DNA of 64,000 nt from Udaeobacter sp963725505 (GTDB lineage: Bacteria; Verrucomicrobiota; Verrucomicrobiia; Chthoniobacterales; UBA10450). A program made the position numbers and the translations under genes. Every line of letters begins with the position of its first letter. Positions within the stretch are counted from its first letter, which is position 1. The notes below the pieces were generated by a model. It made no database searches. It was not told the DNA's origin and saw only the letters and a program-made list of their open reading frames with translations. The stretch lies in NCBI GenBank assembly GCA_963725505.1, contig CAVRYN010000005.1, positions 744,001-808,000 on the forward strand. Direction: 5' to 3'. Shown in pieces: positions 1-8,525 of the stretch.

Positions 1-294
1 ATCCTCCACTCCGATCGCGGTGCTCAGTTCGCCAGCGCCGCTTACCGACAAGTCCTAGCCCAACACGGCCTAGTCCCTTCCATGAGTCGCAAAGCCAAAT
101 GCTACGATAACGCCTTCATCGAGTCGTTTTTTAGCAGCCTCAAATACGAACTGGTCTATCATCATCGCTTCGCCACCCGCGCCCAAGCCCGCACCGCCAT
201 CTTCGATTACATCGAGACCTTCTACAATCGCACCAGACTCCACTCCAGTCTTGACTACCAGAGCCCCATCAACTTTGAATCCAAACTGAACTAA
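1..294 (+). CDS. IS3-family transposase OrfB, C-terminal part (partial)
   Basis: The reading frame is open from base 1, so this is the 3-prime end of a longer gene. It shows the second half of the rve integrase core typical of IS3 OrfB: HSDRGAQF, which carries the second catalytic Asp, then SMSRKAKCYDNAFIESFF, whose Glu is the third member of the DDE triad, followed by the usual YNRTRLHSSL segment and the end of the protein. It would catalyse cut-and-paste via a circular intermediate together with OrfA. The visible residues are all intact; the first Asp lies upstream of the window. Confidence 0.93.
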   Translation: MLHSDRGAQFASAAYRQVLAQHGLVPSMSRKAKCYDNAFIESFFSSLKYELVYHHRFATRAQARTAIFDYIETFYNRTRLHSSLDYQSPINFESKLN

Positions 295-345
295 ATTATC
301 CCTTCCTCACTGTCCGAGAAATCAGGGCAAGCCCAACGCGACCCC
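1..345 (+). mobile_element. Right end of an IS3-family insertion sequence (truncated by window edge)
   Basis: The window opens inside a transposase gene. After its stop codon at 294 comes a short non-coding tail containing TGTCCGAGAAATCAGGGCA (318-336), which has the look of an IS3-family terminal inverted repeat. The left end and OrfA lie outside the window, so element length, target duplication and intactness cannot be judged. The outer boundary (about 345) is approximate. Confidence 0.7.
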
Positions 346-366
346 ATTTTCCACCTCCACGTTGAG

Positions 367-771
367 TTAGAGACAGTGCGCGCACCACCAAGAACCAGGC
401 AGACTGGCTTTGGACCAGTATTTTTTGCCTTTATAGATTTCGGTTGCGTACACCCACACGGTCCCCAAGCACTGTAGGTTGGTACAAGAACCAAGTAGGT
501 TCAACTCCCACGTTGTGTCCTTTATGAAAAAGTTGCCCGAGCGGTCTGTCCTTCCGACCGCACCACTCTTAGTTCTCACGTTCGGAGCGAATAGAGGTAG
601 ATTCTTGTAAGTTATCCACACAGTAGTGTTGGGCTTGAAATTCGTGCCTGTGATATAGATGTCCGGGCCGGTCTGGGTTTGGGTGACGCTGACGGAAATA
701 TACTTTGCCGCATCCGCGTATGTGGCGGCGAGAAGAAAAACACATCCAGTAACAAGCTTAATTTTGTACAT
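367..771 (-). CDS. Small secreted protein of unknown function
   Basis: A protein of 134 residues that I do not recognise. The start at 771 was chosen because AGGAGATATCAG sits directly upstream at normal spacing and the protein then begins with a clean signal peptide (MYKIKLVTGCVFLLAATYADA). The mature part reads like a single beta-sandwich: an ITGTNFKPNTTVWITYK stretch resembles IPT/TIG-type folds, and it ends in a Cys/Trp-rich tail (SWWCAHCL) with four Cys overall, suggesting disulfides after export. It stands alone between the IS end and a long spacer. A longer reading to 840 is possible but lacks a signal sequence at its N terminus. Confidence 0.6.
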   Translation of the reverse strand: MYKIKLVTGCVFLLAATYADAAKYISVSVTQTQTGPDIYITGTNFKPNTTVWITYKNLPLFAPNVRTKSGAVGRTDRSGNFFIKDTTWELNLLGSCTNLQCLGTVWVYATEIYKGKKYWSKASLPGSWWCAHCL

Positions 772-1131
772 CTGATATCTCCTGGTAAAGGCTGCCGGCC
801 CGATTGATTTTCTTAAGTGTAGAGTTGTCATTTTTTTCATTTTTTGTTGAGGTTGAATTGTTGAACTGAATTAACTGCAATCCAGGCTCCAGTTGGTTCT
901 GGAAATCGCGTAAGCGGCGGTCCCAGCGTAGGTTCAGCCCCACGGGCTTCTTCAGTCCGGCCGAAGATGCGTTGAAACGTCGGGTGACGTAATCGAGGAG
1001 GTTTTTACCATCGGCGCGGCAATCCTGTCTAGTCAGGTATCACCTAATTTTCATGTAGGGCCTCGCCTGACACGCGGCGATAAACCGGGGAGCGAAGGGG
1101 GAAAGAAGGGGTCAAATCTCAAGGGCGTGTT

Positions 1132-1221
1132 GCCCAAGTTCGTGCCATGACCCCAAGTTCGTGCCAAGTTCGTGCAAGTTCGCATGACCCCAAGTTCGGC
1201 ACAGACCCCAAGTTCGGCACA
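1132..1221. repeat. Degenerate short tandem array with core CCCCAAGTTCG
   Basis: Five to six imperfect copies of a unit around CCCAAGTTCGTGCC / GACCCCAAGTTCGGCAC are packed into 90 bp. Just upstream (1108-1122) is AGGGGTCAAATCTCAA, which resembles the text beside the array at 60246-60300 and the ends of the 123-bp element at 57924. The copies vary in length and have no spacers, so this is not a CRISPR array. The spacer 841-1293 otherwise shows no convincing gene. Confidence 0.6.
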
Positions 1222-1293
1222 TGGTGATGAAAATTGAAGTAGTCCGAAATTGAAGCTTGTAGTGGGGACGTTTTTCCGTCATAACCTCGGCTC

Positions 1294-1527
1294 ATGAAAA
1301 GTTTCTTTCTTACCCTCAGTTTGGCTTGTGCTGTAATTCTGACATGCCAGCTATCCGGCTGTCAGTCGCTCGCGACTTACAATGCTTATGGGGGGGCATA
1401 TTCTATGCCTGACCGATACTGCAGTTTTATGCCGTTGGATATTACGAGAGGTGGAGGCGGTCTTTTCGTCCGGCCACTTCCTGCTTGTCAACCGTACTCT
1501 GGCGTCGCGACATATTCTGGGAAATAA
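1294..1527 (+). CDS. Small putative lipoprotein
   Basis: A 77-residue protein with a type II signal peptide: charged start (MKSFF), hydrophobic core, then lipobox LSGC with the acylated Cys at about residue 23. The mature part is Gly/Tyr/Pro-rich (YNAYGGAYSMPDRYC) with further Cys residues. No family recognised. No good ribosome-binding site is visible upstream, so expression is uncertain. It would be anchored to the inner or outer membrane facing the periplasm. Confidence 0.5.
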   Translation: MKSFFLTLSLACAVILTCQLSGCQSLATYNAYGGAYSMPDRYCSFMPLDITRGGGGLFVRPLPACQPYSGVATYSGK

Positions 1528-1719
1528 TCGCTGACAACCTCAGCAAATCCGGTTGGAGTTGGGGCTGGGTCTCAGCCGTCGATTCCGAGGGGCGGAACAA
1601 TCTGGATTGCTGACGCGCATCGCGGCGGCGGAAAGCGTTACGTTGTGCACGCGGACCAATTGCTGACCGCGTTTTTGGAACTGGAATTGGTGACCCGTGC
1701 TTGCGGTGGGTTTCATTGA
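1524..1719 (+). pseudogene. Frameshifted remnant of a small conserved soil-bacterial ORF
   Basis: Read from 1524 the sequence gives ADNLSKSGWSWGWVSAVD; after a one-base shift near 1590 it continues as IWIADAHRGGGKRYVVHAD and QLLTAFLELE to a stop at 1717. This pattern (SKSGWSWG, then DAHR, KR, VHAD, LTAFLELE) matches a small ORF that I recall as very common in soil bacterial genomes and of unknown function. Here one extra A in GGGCGGAACAATC breaks the frame, and the expected ATG reads ATA, so it is most likely a decayed copy. Confidence 0.5.
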
Positions 1720-1929
1720 GAAAATCGCTAGAGCCGATAGCAGGCCTGTAGGACGACACCTGACAGACTAAAGTCCTATAGACCAGCAGCCGAGATTTTT
1801 CCAAACTCGGCGTCGCCACAGCGGATCTGAATCAGGCGGAGGACATTTCCCCCGCTGGGTTCTTCGCCTCTTGCGGACCCGCGACTACCCAGAATCAACG
1901 TAGGCAGGGAAAAATAAAGGAAGAACGAC

Positions 1930-4020
1930 ATGAAACAGACCGTAAATTTCACTCCGTCGAGTATCAACTGTGGAGTCACTCGGCCTGGTACAACGTCTGC
2001 CGCTGTCACTCAATGCGCGCCCATAACCTCGCCTGCGAACGTGACTGCCAGCATCACTAATGACACCTCGGGCGGTGCTCTGACGATTCTGTCCATAGCC
2101 AGCTATCTCCCGCAAGTCATACCTCCTGGACCTCCCGGGCCTCCGAGAGGTTATTATTTCCAAACCAAAATCGAATCCCCGGCTCCCGGTCCCGAAGTGC
2201 TTCCGATCCCAATAAGAGAAGGCCCCCCCCGTCTGATGGTCCGATCGCACGGCGTCACTCCCTTGGCGGTCGCCGCCGGAGAATTTGTCGAAGTTACGGT
2301 TCTGTTTGCGCCCACCGCTTCCACTCCCGCTGTCTGCACGGCCACGCTGCAGATCAACGGAGATACCTGGAATCCGGTTTCCCTCCCCATCACAGCGGCC
2401 GTGAATGAACTTAAGGTCTCGGTTCCTCTGATTACTGTCAAGCGGGGTGCGTCGACGAGCGTCGAAATTGAAGTGACTTCAGTCGCAGGTAGTGAAACGT
2501 CCGCCGATCTGTACCTCCAGGCTAACGCGTCGTTCCCAAACGTGCCGAACGTCACGGCGTCGCTGAATACTACCTGGCTTCCCATAGGCCCTGGCAAGTC
2601 TGTTTTTGCAACGCTCTCAGTCTCCGCCGCATCCGACCTTTCCGAAGGCACCTACTTCTGGAATCTCGGCGTTTCGGCCTTTGGCTCGGCCTTTGGCAAC
2701 GTCTATAGTTTCAGCGTGCCTGTCACCATCAACGTCGGCGCTCCGTACTTTTTCATCAAGAGCAAGCTCGGCAACGTCATCGACGTCGCTGGGGCGTCTA
2801 CCAAAGCGGGAGCCCTGCTCGATGCCTGGCCGCAGAAATCCAGCGGAACCGACAATCAGCTCTGGGAATTCGTTCCTGCTCCTGCGGACTCGGGCTATTA
2901 CTCGGGCTCGTGGTATTACTTCATCAAGAGCAAGCTTGGCAACGTCATCGACGTCAGCGGCGCCTCCACCAAAGCGGGAGCCCTGCTCGATGCGTGGCCG
3001 CAGAAATCCAGCGGAACCGACAACCAGCTCTGGGAGTTTGTTGCTGATCCCGCCGGCTCGGGCTATTGTTTCATTAAGAGCAAGCTTAACGGCAACGTCA
3101 TCGACGTCGCTGGGGCCTCCACCGCACCCGGAGCCCGGCTCAACGCGTATCCGTGGAAGCTCACCGGCTACGACAACCAGCTCTGGACCGTAGTCGACGG
3201 AAGTTTCCCCTCGGTGGTTGAAACGGTGCCGCAGCGGGAAGGAGGCGATTCCGGTTACTTCAATTACCTCCTGGCAAACGACGCATCGAGCTGCGCGACG
3301 CTCACCGGCGTCAAAGTCACGATTTATTTCACTGAGGATCTTGTATGGGAATCATCGAGCCCACGCCCAGGATTTTCGATTCAGCTGAACGCGGAAACAA
3401 ATAACAATCAACCATTGGATTGGCTGCAATTTGTTGTGCTCAATCTGAACGATCAAAACCTCTGGCCATGGATCGAAATCTGGACCCCCACGCAGGTGCT
3501 CTGGAATCACCCATTCTTAGACAATCCCGTCGCCAAAATGCCCCAGGCGGCGCGCATCCCTGCTGGGTATTCAATCGTCATCGCCTTGCAAAACGATAAT
3601 GAAGGGAGGGTAACCGGCGCCACCTGGACTGTTCTCGACGGCTCAGGCAATCCTGTTGTCGGCACCTATCATGCTCTATCAAATACCGAGGGCGGGGGCG
3701 TGCCACCAAGTGACTTGTCACCGATAGCCTCATTCCAGCTGACATTCGGCGGCCCATTTAACGGGGGTTACGCCACCTTTTCATCGGGAGCAGGGGTGAT
3801 GATTTATGAGGCCGACCAGGCCATGATTGTCGATAGCTCGTGGCCGACCTGTATCGGTTATCAAGGCGGAACCGGTGAGAGCTCGAACATTGGCTACAGT
3901 GCGCTGGAAGCGACGCCAAGCACGCTTTTTTCGCAGGCCTTTGGCGTAGTGCAGGACAGTCCCCACATGCGCAGGAAAAACCCGAATGCCCGGAAGCTCC
4001 GCCCGCCGCCCACGCAATAG
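1930..4020 (+). CDS. Large protein with three ricin-type lectin repeats
   Basis: A protein of 696 residues preceded by AAGGAAG at good spacing. Residues 1-270 look like Ig/ASH-like beta-sandwich material. Residues 274-424 contain three consecutive RICIN-type beta-trefoil subunits, each with FIKSKLGNVIDV, then LDAWPQKSSGTDNQLW (the Q-x-W signature). Residues 425-690 form a separate beta-rich region without a recognised family. The lectin part should bind carbohydrate. No classic signal peptide is seen at the N terminus, which is odd for such a protein; the true start could lie further up, or export could be non-classical. The last 17 residues are basic and Pro-rich, unlike the rest, perhaps a read-through after a lost stop. 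Confidence 0.75.
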   Translation: MKQTVNFTPSSINCGVTRPGTTSAAVTQCAPITSPANVTASITNDTSGGALTILSIASYLPQVIPPGPPGPPRGYYFQTKIESPAPGPEVLPIPIREGPPRLMVRSHGVTPLAVAAGEFVEVTVLFAPTASTPAVCTATLQINGDTWNPVSLPITAAVNELKVSVPLITVKRGASTSVEIEVTSVAGSETSADLYLQANASFPNVPNVTASLNTTWLPIGPGKSVFATLSVSAASDLSEGTYFWNLGVSAFGSAFGNVYSFSVPVTINVGAPYFFIKSKLGNVIDVAGASTKAGALLDAWPQKSSGTDNQLWEFVPAPADSGYYSGSWYYFIKSKLGNVIDVSGASTKAGALLDAWPQKSSGTDNQLWEFVADPAGSGYCFIKSKLNGNVIDVAGASTAPGARLNAYPWKLTGYDNQLWTVVDGSFPSVVETVPQREGGDSGYFNYLLANDASSCATLTGVKVTIYFTEDLVWESSSPRPGFSIQLNAETNNNQPLDWLQFVVLNLNDQNLWPWIEIWTPTQVLWNHPFLDNPVAKMPQAARIPAGYSIVIALQNDNEGRVTGATWTVLDGSGNPVVGTYHALSNTEGGGVPPSDLSPIASFQLTFGGPFNGGYATFSSGAGVMIYEADQAMIVDSSWPTCIGYQGGTGESSNIGYSALEATPSTLFSQAFGVVQDSPHMRRKNPNARKLRPPPTQ
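2752..3195 (+). repeat. Three near-identical DNA copies of the ricin subunit
   Basis: Inside the lectin gene, copies begin at 2752, 2920 and 3070 (periods 168 and 150 bp). Copies one and two are almost identical at the DNA level over about 110 bp (for example AAAGCGGGAGCCCTGCTCGA in both), the third is more diverged. This indicates recent internal duplication. Confidence 0.85.
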
Positions 4021-4061
4021 ATGTAGTCCGTGCCGCCGAGGTTGAGCACGCCGCAAGCCAT

Positions 4062-4149
4062 GAACGAGAAAACGGGGTCGGAACGAGGAACGAGAAAACG
4101 AGGAACGAGAAAACGGGGAACGAGAAAACGGGGTCGGAGAAAACGAACG
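4062..4149. repeat. Low-complexity tandem repeat, unit about 14 bp (GGAACGAGAAAACG)
   Basis: About five imperfect copies of GGAACGAGAAAACGG with some truncated units fill the spacer between the lectin gene and the M48 protease gene. No gene is credible in this stretch; frames through it give only monotonous repeats. Confidence 0.85.
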
Positions 4150-4261
4150 ATGTGGAAAGCAATGGGGTGAGTCCTCACTTTTGACACGCTAAGAAAGAAC
4201 GTTTCAGTCGTCACCTTTGATCGGGCGCTTTTGATGTGCGTGGGATCGCGGAGCGGTTGGC

Positions 4262-6169
4262 CTAGTTTTCAGCCAGGGCGGATGCTGCGACTTCTTCCGG
4301 CTGCACGAATGGCGGAACCGGGCAGTCGAGTGCATCGGCAATCGCGCGCAGTAGCTCCGCTTCACCCTGCTGGATGACGCCATCGGCAGCGACGGTTTGC
4401 GCACAGGCGCCAAGGAGATTTTTCTTGATCTGCGGGACTGCCTGACTGAGACGCTCGAGCGCTGCATCCATGTTGGACAGATCACACTCGGCTGGCGGCA
4501 ACAATGGGATTTCGCAGTGCGCGGCCTGGCTTAAATAGTCCGCGCCCTTTGCAAATGCAGCGGACAACTCGGTTGCGTTTTCCTGTCCCGCATAGGCAGT
4601 TGCCGATAGCAGCACGCCACAGTCGTGCGCCAGGGGATGCAAAGCGTAGAACTGCGTGACCGGCCTTCGTTCGGGAAGGAAATAGGTATCGAGATGCCGC
4701 GCCACGATTTTTTGCAGCATGTATGCGAACAAATCAGCTTTGTCGTTACTCGCTGCGAGGGTTCCTATAGCTGCGCGGAACTGCTGAAATTGCTCGGGAG
4801 GAAGGCGGCGCAGAGCAGGCAGTGCCAGGTCAAGCGAAGGAATTTTGGCCTGCACCGGCATGACTTTAACTTCAGGCCAGATTCGCGCGGTCTCGTTCAG
4901 CATGGCTTCGGACGTGACGCTGGCGAGAACTTCGAACTGTTTCTCCTGCACAGATGGTTCGCTCGCGAGAAGAAGTGCGCACACTAGTCCGCTGGCCCCG
5001 AGCGGATCGCGTGCAGCGGCTTCGATTGCCGGCGGAATCGCGTGGCGAAAATCGGCCGCATAAGCCAGATGCTGCGTTGTTGCCTGGCCGATGTTTGCAA
5101 CAATCGCGTGCTCTGCCACAAACGGCGCCACAAATCGACCCGCTCCAGCTTGGGCCGTGGGAATTTCCGCTGTCGCAGATACCTGCGGTGCAGGCGAGAT
5201 CGCGGAAGCTGGCTCTTCTACCACGCGCGGGAATTTCCCGTCAAAGCTCGGATCCAAAGCACGAATGCGTTCCGTTAATGGAGGATGCGTAGAAAAAAGT
5301 GAGTTGCCCAAACCGTTTGCGAAAAACAGGTGACTGGCTTCTTCGGCATGCGGCGATTCGATTCGGGAACCGTAAGGGAGTCCGCCAATTTTCTTCAGCG
5401 CGCCCGCCAACCCAGCGGGATTGCGTGTGAATTGCACCGCCGCGGCGTCGGCCAAGAGCTCACGCTGGCGGCTAACCGCAGACTGGATCAATCGTCCGAA
5501 GAACACGCCTGCCCAGCCAACGACAATGAGCGCCAAACCAACCAAAGGCAGCGGATTCTTGCGTCCACGCGTCCGGATAAGCACGCGACCAATAACGGTC
5601 AGGCAAAGAATTCCAAAGACGAGACCCATGAGACGTAAATTGAGCCGCATATCGCCATTAAGAACGTGGCTGAACTCGTGGGCGATGACTCCCTGTAGTT
5701 CGTCACGCGAAAGTAATTTCATACAGCCGCGCGTCACGCTGATGGCCGCATCGCTTGTGGAATGTCCCGCAGCAAATGCGTTGATTCCCGCCTCATCGTC
5801 CATGACGTAAACCTGCGGAACAGGCACACCTGACGCGATAGACATTTCTTCTACCACATTGAGTAGTTTGCGTTCGTCGGCGTCGCTGCTGTTGGAATCA
5901 ATTAAACGCCCGCCCAGCAACTCAGCGACCGCGCTGCCGCCACTAGCCAGTTGCAATGTTTTGAAAGCGCTCCCGGCAAGAATCACGGCGAGCGTGCCAA
6001 GCGTTATCCAGAGCAGCAGCTCGGACTTTGACCCGATGTCCAAGGCCCCGAGGATCAGCGAGGCCGCGATGTTGATGACGACGACGAGCGACAGAACAGC
6101 GGCGGCAAAGTAAAATACCAGGAACTTGGTATGCCGTCGGGCTTCATCCTGGCGTTCGAAGAAGTCCAC
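4262..6169 (-). CDS. M48-family membrane metalloprotease with TerB-like C-terminal region
   Basis: A 635-residue protein. N-terminal transmembrane segments lie at about residues 17-37 and 50-70, followed by an HtpX-like M48 peptidase domain with the zinc motif HEFSH at residues 164-168 and further membrane helices near 185-230. HtpX-type proteases degrade damaged membrane proteins. The C-terminal 300 residues are not part of standard HtpX; the end (LLGACAQTVAADGVIQQGE, then LLRAIADALDCPVPP) looks like a TerB-type helical domain. Start is GTG at 6169, 23 bp after the lemA stop, with no clear Shine-Dalgarno. The lemA-M48 pairing is common in bacteria, so the two probably form an operon and act together at the membrane. 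Confidence 0.88.
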   Translation of the reverse strand: MDFFERQDEARRHTKFLVFYFAAAVLSLVVVINIAASLILGALDIGSKSELLLWITLGTLAVILAGSAFKTLQLASGGSAVAELLGGRLIDSNSSDADERKLLNVVEEMSIASGVPVPQVYVMDDEAGINAFAAGHSTSDAAISVTRGCMKLLSRDELQGVIAHEFSHVLNGDMRLNLRLMGLVFGILCLTVIGRVLIRTRGRKNPLPLVGLALIVVGWAGVFFGRLIQSAVSRQRELLADAAAVQFTRNPAGLAGALKKIGGLPYGSRIESPHAEEASHLFFANGLGNSLFSTHPPLTERIRALDPSFDGKFPRVVEEPASAISPAPQVSATAEIPTAQAGAGRFVAPFVAEHAIVANIGQATTQHLAYAADFRHAIPPAIEAAARDPLGASGLVCALLLASEPSVQEKQFEVLASVTSEAMLNETARIWPEVKVMPVQAKIPSLDLALPALRRLPPEQFQQFRAAIGTLAASNDKADLFAYMLQKIVARHLDTYFLPERRPVTQFYALHPLAHDCGVLLSATAYAGQENATELSAAFAKGADYLSQAAHCEIPLLPPAECDLSNMDAALERLSQAVPQIKKNLLGACAQTVAADGVIQQGEAELLRAIADALDCPVPPFVQPEEVAASALAEN

Positions 6170-6192
6170 GGGTCGATTTTGGAGGAGCCGAC

Positions 6193-6792
6193 CTAGAACG
6201 CGACTTTGGGCGCTTCCTTTTGTTCCGGCTTTTCGATGACGAAAAGTTCAGCCGGCCCGAAATTGAATGTGTTGGCGATGAAGTTGGTTGGGAAAACTTC
6301 ACGACGAGTGTTGTAGGTCATCACCGCGTCGTTGTAAGCCTGACGCGCGAAAGAGACTTTGTTCTCGGTCGAAGTCAGTTCTTCCATCAAACTCATCATT
6401 GTCGTGTTCGCCTTGAGATTCGGGTAAGCCTCCGCCAACGCAAACAAGCGGCCCATGACGCCGGACAATGCGCTTTCGGCGGACGAAATCTCTTTCATGG
6501 CAGAAGCGTCGCCCGGGTTTTGCGCAGCGCGAGTATTGGCCGAGACGGCAGCGTTCCTGGCTGTGATGACGGCTTCGAGCGTCCCTCGCTCATGCTGGAG
6601 GTAGCCTTTGGCGGTCTCGACCAGATTCGGGATGAGGTCGTAGCGCCGTTTGAGTTGAACATCAATCTGCGAATAAGCATTCTTGTAGCGATTGCGCAAT
6701 GTGACCAGCGCATTGTATCCGCCGATGACGAACATGAGCACGAAGACCCCGATTAGAATGACAGCGCCAATAAACAGCAGGCCGATTATCAT
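6193..6792 (-). CDS. lemA: LemA family membrane-anchored protein
   Basis: A 199-residue protein with one N-terminal transmembrane segment (residues 3-26), then the typical LemA helical-bundle sequence: YNALVTLRNRYKNAYSQID, LKRRYDLIPNLVETAKGY, AEAYPNLKAN and FARQAYNDAV. The family is widespread, of uncertain biochemical role, and frequently sits beside M48 proteases or TPM-domain proteins, as here. It is the first gene of a two-gene minus-strand operon and its 5-prime end faces the divergent lipid island starting at 6913. Confidence 0.93.
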   Translation of the reverse strand: MIIGLLFIGAVILIGVFVLMFVIGGYNALVTLRNRYKNAYSQIDVQLKRRYDLIPNLVETAKGYLQHERGTLEAVITARNAAVSANTRAAQNPGDASAMKEISSAESALSGVMGRLFALAEAYPNLKANTTMMSLMEELTSTENKVSFARQAYNDAVMTYNTRREVFPTNFIANTFNFGPAELFVIEKPEQKEAPKVAF

Positions 6793-6912
6793 AGAGGTAT
6801 TCTTTTAAGCTCGTTCATTGCTAGGCCATGGCAGCAACACCGGCAATCATAAATTAAAGAAGAGCGCCAGATTTGTCGGGCAATGCGCTTGGCCTTTCGC
6901 TAAGCGTAAGGA

Positions 6913-7572
6913 ATGGTGGAATACCAACCGACAGCGCGCCGGCCGATCGCGCAGATGTTCCGTCGCACTGGGGATGGCGCGACGAATTTGTGCGTGCGGC
7001 TTGGCATTCCTCCCGATGCGATTTCGTACTTGTCGATTCTGGCCGCGCTCGCCGCGGCGCTGTGTTTTTGGAAATCAGGCAGACATGCGTGGCTGCTGAT
7101 TATTGCGCCGCTGTTTTGTTATCTCCGGCTTTGGTTCAACATGCTGGACGGCATGGTTGCGGTTGCGGCGGGAAAGGCGAGTGCGCGCGGAGAGATTGTG
7201 AACGACCTGCCGGATCGAATCTCCGATGTGATTATTTTCGTCGGCGTTGCGCACAGCGCTCTAATGAATCCTTTAATTGGCTATTGGACGGCGATCTTTT
7301 CCTTATTCACCGCTTACGTGGGACTTTTCGGCCAGGCGATCGGAGGGCGGCGCGAATTTAGCGGAATCATGTCAAAGCCGTGGCGGATGGTTGCGCTGAG
7401 CCTCGGAGCTTGGGCGATGTTTGTGTATCGATCCTGCCTGGTTGGGTTGCACGATTTTGGCAAGCTAACCATCCTCGATTGGACTTGTCTGGTGATAATC
7501 GCGGGCTGTTTGCAAACGATAATCGTTCGCTTGAAGCGGATCATGACCACGCTTCAAGATAGCGCGCAATGA
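6913..7572 (+). CDS. CDP-alcohol phosphatidyltransferase (YnbA-like)
   Basis: A 219-residue integral membrane enzyme with about six hydrophobic segments. The CDP-alcohol phosphotransferase motif is recognisable in LDGMVAVAAGKASARGE followed by IVNDLPDRISD: DG, later G, then N and D at the metal-binding spacing. The Arg of the usual DGxxAR is Val and one Asp is Asn, a variant I also associate with E. coli YnbA. It should transfer a phosphatidyl group from CDP-diacylglycerol to an alcohol, releasing CMP; the alcohol is unknown. It is the first gene of a six-gene plus-strand cluster and overlaps the next gene by 4 bp. TAAGGA lies immediately before the ATG, so a GTG at 6916 is an alternative start. 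Confidence 0.85.
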   Translation: MVEYQPTARRPIAQMFRRTGDGATNLCVRLGIPPDAISYLSILAALAAALCFWKSGRHAWLLIIAPLFCYLRLWFNMLDGMVAVAAGKASARGEIVNDLPDRISDVIIFVGVAHSALMNPLIGYWTAIFSLFTAYVGLFGQAIGGRREFSGIMSKPWRMVALSLGAWAMFVYRSCLVGLHDFGKLTILDWTCLVIIAGCLQTIIVRLKRIMTTLQDSAQ

Positions 7573-8525
7573 TTTCTCCGCAGACCGCGCTGCACGACCC
7601 GGTGTTTCGCGCGTACCTCCTGATCGTTCCCGTTTCGCTCGCGCTTGGTGGCGCGATTCTCGGTTTCCTCCATTGGGGATTAAAGAAAGATCTGGGCTCG
7701 ATCTGGAAAACCTATCGTTCGTGGCTGGTGATGGCGTCGATCGGGCTGCTGGTTGTTTTCGCCGGACGCGTCCCGGTCATTGTTGGGGTGACATTGCTTT
7801 CGATTTTTGGGTTCAAGGAATTCGCGCGCTCTTCTGGATTGTATCGCGACTGGTGGATGACGGGCGCCGTTTACGCCGGCATCGTTGCGGTTGGAATTGC
7901 ATCCTGGATACCGCATCCGCGCGGCGAAGAGCCGGGTGCAGGCTGGTATGGATTTTTTATGGCCGTGCCGGTTTTCGCTATCGCATTGATCTTGCTCATT
8001 CCGATCCTGCGCAACCGCGCCCGGGGCGAACTGCAAAAGATGTCGTTGAGCATCGTTGGCTTTATTTACATCGGCTGGATGTTCGGACATCTGGGTTTTC
8101 TGGCGAACGCGACGAATGCCTACGGATTTCTTTGTTACGTCATCTTCGCGACTGAATTGAATGACGTCAGCGCGTTTACATTTGGCAGAGTGTTTGGGCG
8201 GCACCCGCTGCGCAGCGAAATCAGCCCGAATAAAACGTGGGAAGGCGCGCTTGGCGCGCTCGCGGTTTCGATGATTTTGCCCTGGTTGCTGCGATTCTCG
8301 TTTCCATTTTTCGGCGCAACGCAACTGATTCTTACCGGTTTGATCGTCGGAATCGGTGGGCTGCTGGGCGATCTCTCCATCAGCGTGATCAAACGAGACA
8401 TCGGAACCAAGGACATGGGCGCGGCGATTCCGGGGCATGGCGGAATCTTGGATCGCATCGACAGCTTGATTTACGTTGCGCCGTTGTTCATGCACATGGC
8501 GGGATATTATTACCGCTTACGATGA
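7569..8525 (+). CDS. Phosphatidate cytidylyltransferase (CdsA/YnbB-like)
   Basis: A 318-residue polytopic membrane protein with about eight hydrophobic segments. Near the C terminus it has the full CDS signature, SVIKRDIGTKDMG then AIPGHGGILDRIDS, which binds metal and CTP. It makes CDP-diacylglycerol from phosphatidate and CTP, the substrate for the phosphatidyltransferase encoded just upstream. It starts by ATGA overlap with that gene and overlaps the acyltransferase gene downstream in the same way, so translational coupling is likely. Because it is cluster-embedded, it is probably a dedicated paralogue rather than the sole cellular CdsA, but that is an inference. Confidence 0.92.
   Translation: MISPQTALHDPVFRAYLLIVPVSLALGGAILGFLHWGLKKDLGSIWKTYRSWLVMASIGLLVVFAGRVPVIVGVTLLSIFGFKEFARSSGLYRDWWMTGAVYAGIVAVGIASWIPHPRGEEPGAGWYGFFMAVPVFAIALILLIPILRNRARGELQKMSLSIVGFIYIGWMFGHLGFLANATNAYGFLCYVIFATELNDVSAFTFGRVFGRHPLRSEISPNKTWEGALGALAVSMILPWLLRFSFPFFGATQLILTGLIVGIGGLLGDLSISVIKRDIGTKDMGAAIPGHGGILDRIDSLIYVAPLFMHMAGYYYRLR

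Noticed and set aside
1132..1221. Short repeats considered as a CRISPR array
   Set aside because: Repeat cores are of variable spacing and abut each other; no cas genes in the window.
4062..4149. Regular repeats considered as a CRISPR array
   Set aside because: No unique spacers and the unit is only about 14 bp; it is a simple tandem repeat.
7680..8495. Long antisense frame (271 codons) opposite the CdsA-like gene
   Set aside because: Shadow of a GC-rich coding strand; low-complexity, no start signals, while the plus frame carries the complete cytidylyltransferase signature.
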